Assembly (NCBI GenBank): GCA_023399095.1
Contig: JAEWQS010000002.1
Coordinates: 1-9,010, forward strand
Length of the DNA stretch: 9,010 nucleotides
Source: Bacillota bacterium
GTDB lineage: Bacteria > Bacillota > Clostridia > Christensenellales > SZUA-584
Direction: 5' to 3'
Shown here: positions 1-6,147 of the stretch, in pieces
Layout of the letters: the number at the start of each line of letters is the position of its first letter
Position numbering within the stretch: position 1 is the first letter of the stretch
Position numbers and translations under genes: made by a program
Notes under the pieces: generated by a model
The model's database searches: none
The model's input: only the letters and a program-made list of their open reading frames with translations
What the model was told of the DNA's origin: nothing

Positions 1-125
1 CTCGCGTGGAGCCGTTCCATGGCAGTATAAACAGCCCTTGAGTCTAAAAACATACTCCCAAGGACGCTGCGTTCCGCTTCATGATTGTTTGGCGGCACAT
101 AGCCCGCCGTTTGGGTCTGCTCCAT
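1..125 (-). CDS. dnaB: Replicative DNA helicase DnaB, N-terminal fragment (cut by window edge)
   Basis: Only the first 41 codons are present; the gene runs off the left edge. The peptide begins MEQTQTAGYVPPNNHEAERS and continues VLGSMFLD, matching the conserved N-terminal opening of DnaB helicases (PP-x-x-x-EAE-x-SVLG-x-x-xLD). DnaB is the hexameric 5'-3' helicase that unwinds DNA at the replication fork; this part belongs to the N-terminal collar domain that contacts primase. The ATG at 125 lies 15 bases after the rplI stop, with a GAGG Shine-Dalgarno-like stretch just upstream (short spacing, about 4 bases). The rplI-dnaB order is a widely conserved Bacillota arrangement and supports the call. 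The helicase core with its Walker motifs is outside the window, so intactness cannot be judged. Confidence 0.9.
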   Translation of the reverse strand, partial: MEQTQTAGYVPPNNHEAERSVLGSMFLDSRAVYTAMERLHA

Positions 126-140
126 AATGCCTCGCGTATG

Positions 141-590
141 TTACTCAGCCGCTTTGACGCTGACGATGATATCGGCGGAAATACCTGCAAAAACCTTCAC
201 AGACAAATTGGTTTCGCCAAGCTCCTTGATATGATCGCTCATGACGATGCGTTTTTTATCGATTTCGATGCCGTGCTGTTCTAAGATTGCATCAGATATT
301 TCCTTGGCTGTGATAGAGCCAAACAGACGGCCATTCTCACCGCATTTGGCTTTCACGACAACCTTAAGTCCGCTTAGGCGCTTCGCTGCTTCCTCTGCGG
401 ACAGGCGCTCGAGCATGCGGCGCTTTTCTATGGCTTGCTGCTGCTGTTTGGCCACGTTTAAGTTTTGGGCCGTGGCTTCCTTTGCGACACCCTTGGGAAA
501 CAGAAAGTTTCTCGCATAGCCGTCGCTCACGTTCACAATATCACCGGCAAAGCCTGTGCCTTTCAAATCCTTTATCAATATCACTTTCAT
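141..590 (-). CDS. rplI: 50S ribosomal protein L9
   Basis: This 149-residue protein has the normal length for bL9, which binds 23S rRNA near the base of the L1 stalk and helps reading-frame maintenance. Residues 1-40 form the N-terminal rRNA-binding domain: MKVILIKDLKGTG, then G-x-x-V-x-V-x-x-GYARNFLFPKGVAKEA, which contains the L9 family signature. Residues 41-75 form the long connecting helix, rich in Gln, Lys and Glu. The C-terminal domain carries GRLFGSITAKEI (about 87-98). The ATG at 590 lies one base after the gdpP stop, and its Shine-Dalgarno (AAAGAGG on the minus strand) sits inside the last gdpP codons, so translation is probably coupled. No defect is visible. Confidence 0.98.
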   Translation of the reverse strand: MKVILIKDLKGTGFAGDIVNVSDGYARNFLFPKGVAKEATAQNLNVAKQQQQAIEKRRMLERLSAEEAAKRLSGLKVVVKAKCGENGRLFGSITAKEISDAILEQHGIEIDKKRIVMSDHIKELGETNLSVKVFAGISADIIVSVKAAE

Positions 591-591
591 C

Positions 592-2568
592 TTACTTAAC
601 CTCTTTCACATAATTATTGATTGCTTTTTTGAGCCGTTTTATGGCTGTGGCCATATTGACATTTTCCATTTTGACTGCGGCGATGGTGGCATGGCCGCCT
701 CCGCCGAGGCTTTCGAGTATTAGCTGAACATTAACCTCTCCCAGAGAGCGCCCGCTGATGAGCACGTTATCGTCCACATGGCTGAGTACGAAGGACGCTT
801 TTACGCCGCGAATGGTTAGCAGCGCATCCGCAGCTTGTGCCGCAATGAGTGAGGCTTTATCAACACCTTCGGGGCACGCCGACACCGCAAAGCCGTTTTC
901 GATTATCTCCGCGCTGCGTACGATATCCGTTTTGGCCTTATACGTCTTAAGGTCGTCCTGAACAAGCAGCCGCGTCACCGTGGTGTCCGCGCCGTGGCGG
1001 CGAAGATAAGAAGCCGCATCAAATGTGCGTACGCCCGTATTGAATGTAAAACCCTTGGTATCCAGTGTGATGCCGCACAGCAGCGCTTCAAGGTCAATCG
1101 GAAGCGGCTTTAAGTCATCACCGAAATACTGCATAACCTCTGTGACGAGCTCGCACGCGGACGACGCATACGGATCGTGATAGAAAAGCGTGGCCTTTTC
1201 GATCGCTGAGGTTCCGCGGATATGATGGTCTACCACCACAACGGTATCCGCCATTTCCAACAGTCCCGGCGATATCGTAAATGATGCAAGCTGCGTGTCT
1301 ACAATCACAAGCATGCTGGTCGCGCCGATGTGCATCGCCGCATCCTGCCCCGAGATAAGACTTGCAGCATACGCATCAACGGTCTTGAGCTTGTCCAGCA
1401 ACAGATCGATAGAAGGGTTTGGGTTGTCCATGACGATATAGGCTTTTTTGCCCACATGCCGCGCGCATGCGCAGATGCCCAGTGCCGCCCCCATGCAATC
1501 CAGATCGGGCACTTCATGCCCCATCACATACACGTCGCTGCACTGTTCCATGAGGTTGCGCAGCGCATGGCTGATCATGCGCGCCTTCACCTTGCTGCGG
1601 CGAAATCCTGTTTTCGTTGTGCCGCCGTAAAATATGAAACGGTCTCCCTGCTTGACCACGGCTTGATCGCCGCCGCGTCCCAAAGCAAGCTCCATCGCTT
1701 TGATCGTATATTCGCCTGACTGCTCAGGGTTTTCTCCGACACCCACTGCGATAGACAGCGTCGGGGAGAGCGTTGTTTTAATCTGGCGAACTTCATCGAG
1801 TATGCTGAATTTGCTGGCCCGCAGCGTAGACAGAAACCGGCGCTCGAGAATACATAGATAACGTCCGCGGTCTGTACGCTGAAAATGAGCCGATAGGCTT
1901 TCCGAAAGTGTGGATAAGCGCCGCTCTATAGCCGCGACGACTTCGGAGAGCTCCGATTGAGAGAGCTTGGCAGAAAGCTCATCGTAGTTGTCGATCTGAA
2001 ACTGGCACACCACCGGCAGAAAACTCTGATAAAGTTTTTTGGCTTCCACGGTATTTTCGATATCCACAAGCCGGTGCAGCAAATATTCTCGATTGCGCAG
2101 CCACACGGTGGATAACTCCTTTTTATACGGCTTGCCGTTGATGAGTATCTTCTTATCCTTGTCGGGCACGCTGATGCCCGAGATCATCCTATTGATATTG
2201 CGAAATGCGCCAAAACCCACCAGGCTTCGAAATGCAAGGTTCGCCCACTTGATGTGGCCCGTGGGCGACGTCAGAACGGTGGGGATGGCCATGGTGTTTA
2301 AATACGTCGGCAGCTCTTCCTGCTCGAAAAGCGTCTTGATCACAAGCCGCTGCCATTGCACCTTGCGGTATGTAAAAACGTAAAGATACCCCAGTGATCC
2401 TAAAACACTGGTTATCACGGATATCGTACCGATGAGTACGCTTTGCAAAAAAGCAAAAAAAGACGCCGCAAAGAGCGCCGTTATCAGGCAAACAAAATCC
2501 GGCGAAAAATATCTGATTATGGGGCCCCCGAAAAGCGATGCTTTTTGGGGTGTGGTGTTGGTCTTCAA
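592..2568 (-). CDS. gdpP: Membrane-bound cyclic-di-AMP phosphodiesterase GdpP (YybT)
   Basis: This protein hydrolyses the second messenger c-di-AMP to pApA. Its 658 residues match the usual GdpP length and order. Two membrane segments lie at about 23-43 and 45-66. A PAS-like domain follows (about 85-165; TSPTGHIKWAN near 100-110), then a degenerate GGDEF domain (about 185-315) without a recognisable GGDEF signature. The DHH phosphoesterase domain has GHEVPDLDCMG (350-360: H351, D355, D357), VIVDT (D424), VVVDHH (D447-H449) and the GITLDTKGF Asp (D503). The DHHA1 domain ends with LGGGGHATIAA (621-631). All expected metal ligands appear intact. The start is a TTG at 2568 that overlaps the yybS stop as TTGA, with AAGGCGG about 9 bases upstream; no in-frame ATG precedes it. 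The membrane anchor places it at the inner face of the plasma membrane. Confidence 0.97.
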   Translation of the reverse strand: MKTNTTPQKASLFGGPIIRYFSPDFVCLITALFAASFFAFLQSVLIGTISVITSVLGSLGYLYVFTYRKVQWQRLVIKTLFEQEELPTYLNTMAIPTVLTSPTGHIKWANLAFRSLVGFGAFRNINRMISGISVPDKDKKILINGKPYKKELSTVWLRNREYLLHRLVDIENTVEAKKLYQSFLPVVCQFQIDNYDELSAKLSQSELSEVVAAIERRLSTLSESLSAHFQRTDRGRYLCILERRFLSTLRASKFSILDEVRQIKTTLSPTLSIAVGVGENPEQSGEYTIKAMELALGRGGDQAVVKQGDRFIFYGGTTKTGFRRSKVKARMISHALRNLMEQCSDVYVMGHEVPDLDCMGAALGICACARHVGKKAYIVMDNPNPSIDLLLDKLKTVDAYAASLISGQDAAMHIGATSMLVIVDTQLASFTISPGLLEMADTVVVVDHHIRGTSAIEKATLFYHDPYASSACELVTEVMQYFGDDLKPLPIDLEALLCGITLDTKGFTFNTGVRTFDAASYLRRHGADTTVTRLLVQDDLKTYKAKTDIVRSAEIIENGFAVSACPEGVDKASLIAAQAADALLTIRGVKASFVLSHVDDNVLISGRSLGEVNVQLILESLGGGGHATIAAVKMENVNMATAIKRLKKAINNYVKEVK

Positions 2569-3563
2569 GACACGATACCGCCTTCCGTATCCAAACGCTT
2601 GCGCAGCCCCGCCATGTTTTCAAACAAACCCACCCAAATCAACAGGTTGCCGATAAGCAGCGCGACCACCACGTGCAGCAGCACGCGCACTGCGGTCTGC
2701 ATTTTCCGTCTCTTATATAAATAGTCCAGAAAGCTTAAGGCCTGAACGATGAACACAAATCCATAAACGCCGCTTATTGTGATGGCTACGATCTCAAAAG
2801 ACGGCCATCCAAAGCTTATACCCGCAAAGGCAAATAAATACGAAAGCAGATAAGCAAGCCAGAACTTTGGCGGCAGCGCGAGCGCCGAAAACGGCGGAAC
2901 AGAGGCGACCTTGCGCTTCTTTTTCACGAACACACGCGTGATCACAAATATGAGCAGCCCTATCATCAGTGCAAAGCTGAGAACGGCGTTGACGAGATTT
3001 AAGTTCAGAAAGTCTCTTAACCGTTCCAGTATGACGGGGATTGCCTCGGACGCAGGTGTCGAGAATACGGCAGCCTGTGTGATCGCACCTGTGACCATAT
3101 CCCAAAACCGGGTATACTGGTAGACAAGCTGCACAAGCCCACCGTTGAGAGTACCTAAGACATGGGCTGTCAAGCTTACCATATAATCGATGGGACTCAG
3201 GCCTGTGAAGAGCCAAAGCACACCAAACGCGCCGACTGAGCCTGCGAGCGCCGCGCCGCTGGTGATCATCACGCTATGGCGCATGCGCAGCTTCTTTTTG
3301 ATGACGATACCGGCCGCCAAAGCCACCGGCAAAAATGCCGTTGCGAGGAATGCCGCGACCTTTAAATCCAGCAGACAGCCGACCGCAAAGCTTATGGCCG
3401 CCAAAACGATGCCGAGCGTGCCCCACATGGCAACAGCGTAAGTGAGCACAAACGCAGCCACAACGGCTGCCAGAGGAAAGTAGGTCGATATCAGTATCAA
3501 AGCTGCGGCAATGAGAAAGGTGGCCGCTACATTTTTATAACCGTCTTTTTTTGTCCTGTCCAA
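2565..3563 (-). CDS. yybS: YybS / DUF2232 family multipass membrane protein
   Basis: The call rests on a hydrophobic 332-residue protein in the conserved position directly before gdpP, plus DUF2232-like layout. About eight or nine membrane spans are visible: roughly 12-28, 31-46, 47-64, 69-88, 98-120, 188-210, 233-250, 255-280 and 292-312. Between spans is an amphipathic stretch (about 140-185), then a basic loop (VKKKRKVA, 213-220) and a PPKFWLAYLL motif (231-240). Biochemical function is unknown; family members show some resemblance to S-components of ECF transporters, which is only a hint. The frame stays open to an ATG at 3641, but that would overlap the upstream gene by 107 bases. I chose the TTG at 3563 (LDRTKKDGYK), which leaves a short cytoplasmic N-tail; its AGGGG is unusually close (2 bases), so the start is uncertain. 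Confidence 0.85.
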   Translation of the reverse strand: MDRTKKDGYKNVAATFLIAAALILISTYFPLAAVVAAFVLTYAVAMWGTLGIVLAAISFAVGCLLDLKVAAFLATAFLPVALAAGIVIKKKLRMRHSVMITSGAALAGSVGAFGVLWLFTGLSPIDYMVSLTAHVLGTLNGGLVQLVYQYTRFWDMVTGAITQAAVFSTPASEAIPVILERLRDFLNLNLVNAVLSFALMIGLLIFVITRVFVKKKRKVASVPPFSALALPPKFWLAYLLSYLFAFAGISFGWPSFEIVAITISGVYGFVFIVQALSFLDYLYKRRKMQTAVRVLLHVVVALLIGNLLIWVGLFENMAGLRKRLDTEGGIVS

Positions 3564-3879
3564 AACCCCTTGAATTCCCGCTTTCAAAATGTTTTTTAAG
3601 AAGAGATAGATCACCGTAGCCCGTTTCCAGCATATGAGCACCTGTGATGCCGTTATCCGCCTTGCTGACTACGTCTTCATCCAGCTCGCTGAATGATATA
3701 CCGCAGCGTTTTGCCAGCACATAAGCAAGCAGCACTGCGCCGCCCAACGTGTCCTTAAGCTCTCCCCGCCCGTTTGGCGAAAGTGCCGCCCGTAAAACAT
3801 CGGCTGATTCACTGATGAATTCGGCCTTTAACACTTCAATCATCTTTGCGTTAGAGGCCACGTTAACAGATTGTTGCAT
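3535..3879 (-). CDS. MazG-like family protein, first gene of the yybS-gdpP-rplI-dnaB operon
   Basis: This small protein (114 residues from the chosen start) resembles the clostridial MazG-like family. It has an N-terminal NAKMIEVLKAEF helix, a central helix ending LLAYVLAKRCGISFSELDED, and a C-terminal YGDLSLLKKHFES segment typical of that family. MazG proteins are all-alpha NTP pyrophosphohydrolases using a metal-binding EExxE...ExxD pattern; I do not see this pattern here, so activity is doubtful and its role is unknown. The frame opens at a GTG at 3891, but that GTG is part of the Shine-Dalgarno AAGGTGG. The ATG at 3879 (MQQSVNV) sits 8 bases behind it and is the better start; an ATG at 3885 is only 2 bases behind. 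The 3' end overlaps yybS by 29 bases. A promoter lies about 60 bases upstream. Confidence 0.8.
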   Translation of the reverse strand: MQQSVNVASNAKMIEVLKAEFISESADVLRAALSPNGRGELKDTLGGAVLLAYVLAKRCGISFSELDEDVVSKADNGITGAHMLETGYGDLSLLKKHFESGNSRGFGQDKKRRL

Positions 3880-3935
3880 ACGCATAACCACCTTAAAGTG
3901 AATTTGCCCCCAACACCTCTATTGCAAGTGTCTTT

Positions 3936-3964
3936 ATTCTATCTGTTTAAAGGTCAATAGTCAA
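3936..3964 (-). promoter_or_regulatory. Sigma-A-type promoter for the mazG-like/yybS/gdpP/rplI/dnaB operon
   Basis: On the minus strand the sequence reads TTGACT (3964-3959), a 17-base spacer, then TAGAAT (3941-3936): five of six matches in each hexamer at optimal spacing. The predicted transcription start is near 3929, leaving a leader of about 50 bases before the ATG at 3879. A second TTGAC (TTGACC) overlaps the spacer. No other credible promoter is seen inside the tightly packed operon. Confidence 0.65.
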
Positions 3965-4001
3965 TGCCGGCGGCGATGGCAGACTGACAGACAACCTTGT
4001 A

Positions 4002-4028
4002 TTGACAAGCGTTGAATAGGATTATAAT
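4002..4028 (+). promoter_or_regulatory. Consensus-hexamer promoter pointing towards the spo0A 3' end
   Basis: The plus strand carries a perfect TTGACA (4002-4007) and a perfect TATAAT (4023-4028), separated by 15 bases, which is shorter than the ideal 17. No plus-strand gene follows. RNA started near 4035 would cross the spo0A terminator and run antisense into spo0A. The hexamers are exact, but the short spacing and lack of a target gene leave function open. Confidence 0.4.
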
Positions 4029-4035
4029 TTTACAC

Positions 4036-4055
4036 CAATTGAGAATATTCAATTG
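4036..4055. repeat. 7-bp inverted repeat just downstream of the plus-strand promoter
   Basis: CAATTGA (4036-4042) and TCAATTG (4049-4055) are exact inverted copies around a 6-base centre. The repeat covers the predicted start point of the plus-strand promoter at 4002-4028, the position of a typical repressor operator. It is AT-rich, so a strong RNA hairpin is unlikely. Chance occurrence in AT-rich spacer is possible. Confidence 0.4.
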
Positions 4056-4083
4056 CCAATACCATTGTCATTTTACTCAAAAT

Positions 4084-4117
4084 AAAAAAACCGTACGTTT
4101 TAACAAAAACGCACGGC
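4084..4117 (-). terminator. Intrinsic terminator of spo0A
   Basis: Read on the minus strand, CCGTGCGTTTT pairs with AAAACGTACGG (11 pairs including one G-U) around a 4-base loop, followed directly by seven T residues (4090-4084). It starts about 14 bases after the spo0A stop. On the plus strand the G-U pair becomes an A-C mismatch and there is no clean T run, so it is oriented for spo0A. Confidence 0.9.
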
Positions 4118-4130
4118 TTCTTATCCTTTA

Positions 4131-4901
4131 TTAAGCGCTCCTGTCCATGATGAGCTTATCAGCCATCAGAGCGATAAACTCGCCGTTTGTGGGCTTGTCT
4201 TTATTTGTATAAATATTATAACCGAGGAAATTGTTGATGTTTTCGATTTTGCCGCGGGACCATGCCACTTCAATGGCATGACGAATGGCACGTTCGACTT
4301 TACTGGCGCTTGTTTCAAACGGCTCAGCAATGCCGGGATAAAGTTTTTTAGTAATAGAATTGATAAGATCAGGGTTTCTCACGACCATTTTGATGGCTTC
4401 TCGTAAAAAATGGTATCCTTTGATATGAGCCGGAATTCCGATTGACAGGAAAACACCGGTGATTTTCTCATCCAGCGTTTTGGACCGAACAGGCGTGGGT
4501 GTACGCTTTGTGGTAATAACCCGGCTGCCGAACATGTCCTGAATACGTTTGTAGAGAATGTCTTTGTTGAAAGGCTTAATCATGTAATACTTTGCCCCCA
4601 GATCACAGGCCATTTTGATAAGCTTTTCGTTGCCAACGGCCGAAACAACGATTGTGGCAGGCATTGTCTCAAACTCTGACGTGTTTAATCTCTCGAGCAG
4701 GGAGAGCCCGTCTGCCTCCGGCATAATCATGTCGACGATGAGGGCGTCTGGCGCCACTTCTTTAATTAAGCCGACAGCTTCTACCGCGTTATTGCATGAT
4801 CCCACTACCTCTACGTCATTCTTCGTGCTAAAGAACTTGGTGAGCATTTCATTGAGTTGCACATTGTCCTCGATGATGAGTAATTTGATTTTTTTGTCCA
4901 T
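4131..4901 (-). CDS. spo0A: Sporulation master regulator Spo0A
   Basis: Spo0A is the phosphorelay-fed transcription factor that commits spore formers to sporulation. The 256-residue protein has a receiver domain (about 5-124) with acidic residues E11-D12, the phospho-acceptor D57 in ALIVDMIMP, S87 in VVSAVG and K109 in MIKPF. A Thr/Pro-rich linker (about 128-142) follows. The C-terminal Spo0A domain (about 145-254) includes SASKVERAIRHAIEVAWSRG (198-217), the nearly invariant recognition-helix block, and KPTNGEFIALMADKL near the end. The ATG at 4901 has AAAGGAG 9 bases upstream. It is followed by a strong terminator and preceded by its own promoter and putative Spo0A boxes. The upstream neighbour is a Myb-like gene rather than spoIVB. 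No defect is seen. Confidence 0.99.
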   Translation of the reverse strand: MDKKIKLLIIEDNVQLNEMLTKFFSTKNDVEVVGSCNNAVEAVGLIKEVAPDALIVDMIMPEADGLSLLERLNTSEFETMPATIVVSAVGNEKLIKMACDLGAKYYMIKPFNKDILYKRIQDMFGSRVITTKRTPTPVRSKTLDEKITGVFLSIGIPAHIKGYHFLREAIKMVVRNPDLINSITKKLYPGIAEPFETSASKVERAIRHAIEVAWSRGKIENINNFLGYNIYTNKDKPTNGEFIALMADKLIMDRSA

Positions 4902-5009
4902 TGAAGAAAACTCCTTTCAATTTGTGTGTTTTTAAAAATCCATTCCTCAACCCTTAAAAAAATGACGTTAGTTGTCTGAAACGTACCATCTAAAGCAATA
5001 TTTATGAAC

Positions 5010-5038
5010 ATATTAACACGGGAGATTTTATTTGACAA
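5010..5038 (-). promoter_or_regulatory. Likely sigma-A promoter of spo0A
   Basis: On the minus strand TTGTCA (5038-5033) is followed after 17 bases by TAATAT (5015-5010). The predicted start is near 5003, giving a leader of about 100 bases. I looked for a sigma-H promoter, as in Bacillus spo0A, and found none with acceptable spacing. A second TTGACG (5104-5099) further upstream has only a poor -10 partner. Confidence 0.5.
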
Positions 5039-5070
5039 TAAAATAAAACAAAGTTGCAGACAAAAATAAA

Positions 5071-5090
5071 TAAATTTCTTAGGAAATTTA
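5071..5090. repeat. 8-bp perfect inverted repeat upstream of the spo0A promoter
   Basis: TAAATTTC (5071-5078) and GAAATTTA (5083-5090) are exact inverted copies around a TTAG centre. The dyad lies about 33 bases upstream of the -35 hexamer of spo0A, where an activator or wrap-around repressor could bind. No protein is assigned to it. Confidence 0.45.
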
Positions 5091-5096
5091 ATAACT

Positions 5097-5123
5097 TTCG
5101 TCAAGTCGCGAAATAACGACGAA
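5097..5123. promoter_or_regulatory. Cluster of near-consensus Spo0A boxes upstream of spo0A
   Basis: Spo0A binds TGTCGAA. Three near-matches lie within 27 bases: TGACGAA on the minus strand (5103-5097, six of seven), TCGCGAA on the plus strand (5106-5112, five of seven) and CGACGAA on the plus strand (5117-5123, five of seven). The last two start 11 bases apart within a direct repeat of CGAAATA, so they would face the same side of the helix. Placement about 60-85 bases upstream of the -35 fits autoregulation, but no box is a full consensus. Confidence 0.4.
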
Positions 5124-5128
5124 ATAGG

Positions 5129-5147
5129 ACAAAAATAGTGTTTTTGT
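5129..5147. repeat. AT-rich 7-bp inverted repeat
   Basis: ACAAAAA (5129-5135) and TTTTTGT (5141-5147) are exact inverted copies around TAGTG. The repeat sits between the Spo0A-box cluster and the GC-rich hairpin at 5162-5197. It could be a weak downstream terminator element for the Myb-like gene or another binding site; neither can be decided from the sequence. Confidence 0.35.
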
Positions 5148-5161
5148 TACAAGGCTGTTTA

Positions 5162-5197
5162 CGCGTCTGCAGGCAAAATTATAAGTCTGCAGACGCG
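5162..5197 (-). terminator. GC-rich 11-bp perfect stem-loop after the Myb-like gene
   Basis: CGCGTCTGCAG (5162-5172) and CTGCAGACGCG (5187-5197) pair perfectly around a 14-base AT-rich loop. On the minus strand it begins 10 bases after the stop of the 5208-6065 gene, the right place for a terminator. No U-run follows the stem, so it is not a classical intrinsic terminator; it may act as an RNA-stabilising 3' structure or a protein-binding dyad. The octamer GTCTGCAG also occurs as a direct repeat spaced 20 bases apart. Confidence 0.5.
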
Positions 5198-5207
5198 CGG
5201 GTAAGCA

Positions 5208-6065
5208 TCAGAGGGCATCCGCACTGCTTGTGCGCGCGTCTTCCTTGAGCCATTCGCCCAAGGCCGTCAAGCTCTCTAAGTCCTTGGTCTCGATCGTCTT
5301 GGTCTTTAGGTTCATAAGCTGTTCAAACAATGATGCGGCCTTGTGGCTTTTTTCCATTTCCTTTTTTAAATGCGTTTGCAAAGATGTATTTTCCTTCTTT
5401 ATTGATTCGTTTTGGAGCATCAGCTGGCGCATTTCGTCTTCGGAGCGCACTTTGGCCACGGCCATTCCGGCGACTTTGGCAAGGCCTTTGAAGAAGCTCT
5501 TGACATCAATGTCGCAGGCCATAAGCGCCTTGATCACACTTTCGGGTATGTACTTGCTTTCTTTGCCCACCGGTGACATCGACTTTTGTGTGTCATAGGG
5601 GCTTAAGTATTTCTCGCTGTCTCTGTCCATGTCTGCCAAGACCTTTTCAACGAGGGGACGGCCATTCTTGATTAGACTTCTGTACTTGTTTTGATACCGA
5701 AGCATCAGCGTTTTGTCTCCGCCCGCAAGCCTTAGGCTCGCGCCTCTGATCGATTCTCCCTTAGCGCCGGAGGCCAGCAAAGTCCGAAGCAGCGTATAGA
5801 TCTCCTCTTTTGTGAACGGTGTAAACGTTGAGGGCTTCTGCTCAATCTCGCCCGTCTCCTTCACCTTCATATAATAGTAATTTCTCACACTGTTGGGCTT
5901 GCGTTCCGTTTTTTGGGCCACGGTTTCAAAAACACGCTTGAGCGGGGCTCCGATTTTCTGTGCTTTCTTTACCTCGTCCCAAAGCATTAGCTTTTCTTCG
6001 TCTTTCCAGCCGGTTCGGAGGGCGATATCAAAGCTGTGAAGTCCTGTTTCGTTGTTCAATTCCAT
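5208..6065 (-). CDS. Myb/SANT-like DNA-binding protein with coiled coil (RsfA-like layout)
   Basis: The 285-residue protein is probably a DNA-binding regulator. Residues 16-70 resemble the Myb-like fold of RsfA-type proteins: RTGWKDEEKLMLWDEV, then a Phe-centred helix (PLKRVFETVAQ) and a helix starting RKPNSVRNYYYMKVKE, which would be the recognition helix. Residues 84-133 (FTKEEIYTLLRTLL ... MLRYQNKYRSLIK) look like a second, diverged copy of the same three-helix pattern. A linker (135-175) is followed by a helical region, with a Lys/Glu/Gln-rich coiled coil at about 205-258 that suggests oligomerisation. The ATG at 6065 has AAGGGG 8 bases upstream. It lies directly upstream of spo0A on the same strand, so a sporulation role is attractive, but its targets are unknown. 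A structural or phage-derived role is less likely. Confidence 0.75.
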   Translation of the reverse strand: MELNNETGLHSFDIALRTGWKDEEKLMLWDEVKKAQKIGAPLKRVFETVAQKTERKPNSVRNYYYMKVKETGEIEQKPSTFTPFTKEEIYTLLRTLLASGAKGESIRGASLRLAGGDKTLMLRYQNKYRSLIKNGRPLVEKVLADMDRDSEKYLSPYDTQKSMSPVGKESKYIPESVIKALMACDIDVKSFFKGLAKVAGMAVAKVRSEDEMRQLMLQNESIKKENTSLQTHLKKEMEKSHKAASLFEQLMNLKTKTIETKDLESLTALGEWLKEDARTSSADAL

Positions 6066-6147
6066 GTTTCTAACCCCTTATCATAGATTTTGATGCATAT
6101 TATTCTCTTATACAATGCGTTTTATTCCGTTTTTTAACAAAAAATTA

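Noticed and set aside
1330..1719. 129-codon plus-strand frame opposite gdpP
   Set aside because: It is antisense to the conserved DHH domain, lacks a ribosome binding site and family features, and is explained by codon bias on the other strand.
2189..2623. 144-codon minus-strand frame inside gdpP and yybS
   Set aside because: It lies out of frame across two well-supported genes, and the peptide shows no domain; it is a shadow of the coding sequence.
3563..3641. Longer yybS start at ATG 3641
   Set aside because: It would overlap the MazG-like gene by 107 bases and add a tail with no match to the usual short N-terminus before the first membrane span.
4920..4960. Sigma-H promoter for spo0A (GAGGAATG element)
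   Set aside because: The -35-like AGGAATG has no GAAT-type -10 at 11-12 bases; the nearest candidate is about 22 bases away.
4811..5104. 97-codon minus-strand frame overlapping the spo0A start
   Set aside because: It covers the spo0A promoter, leader and first 90 coding bases in another frame, with no ribosome binding site at its candidate starts.
6080..6115. Sigma-F or sigma-G promoter for the Myb-like gene (GCATT-18-CATCAAA)
   Set aside because: Spacing fits sigma-G, but the -10 matches only five of seven positions and the -35 misses the purine, which is too weak to report as a feature.
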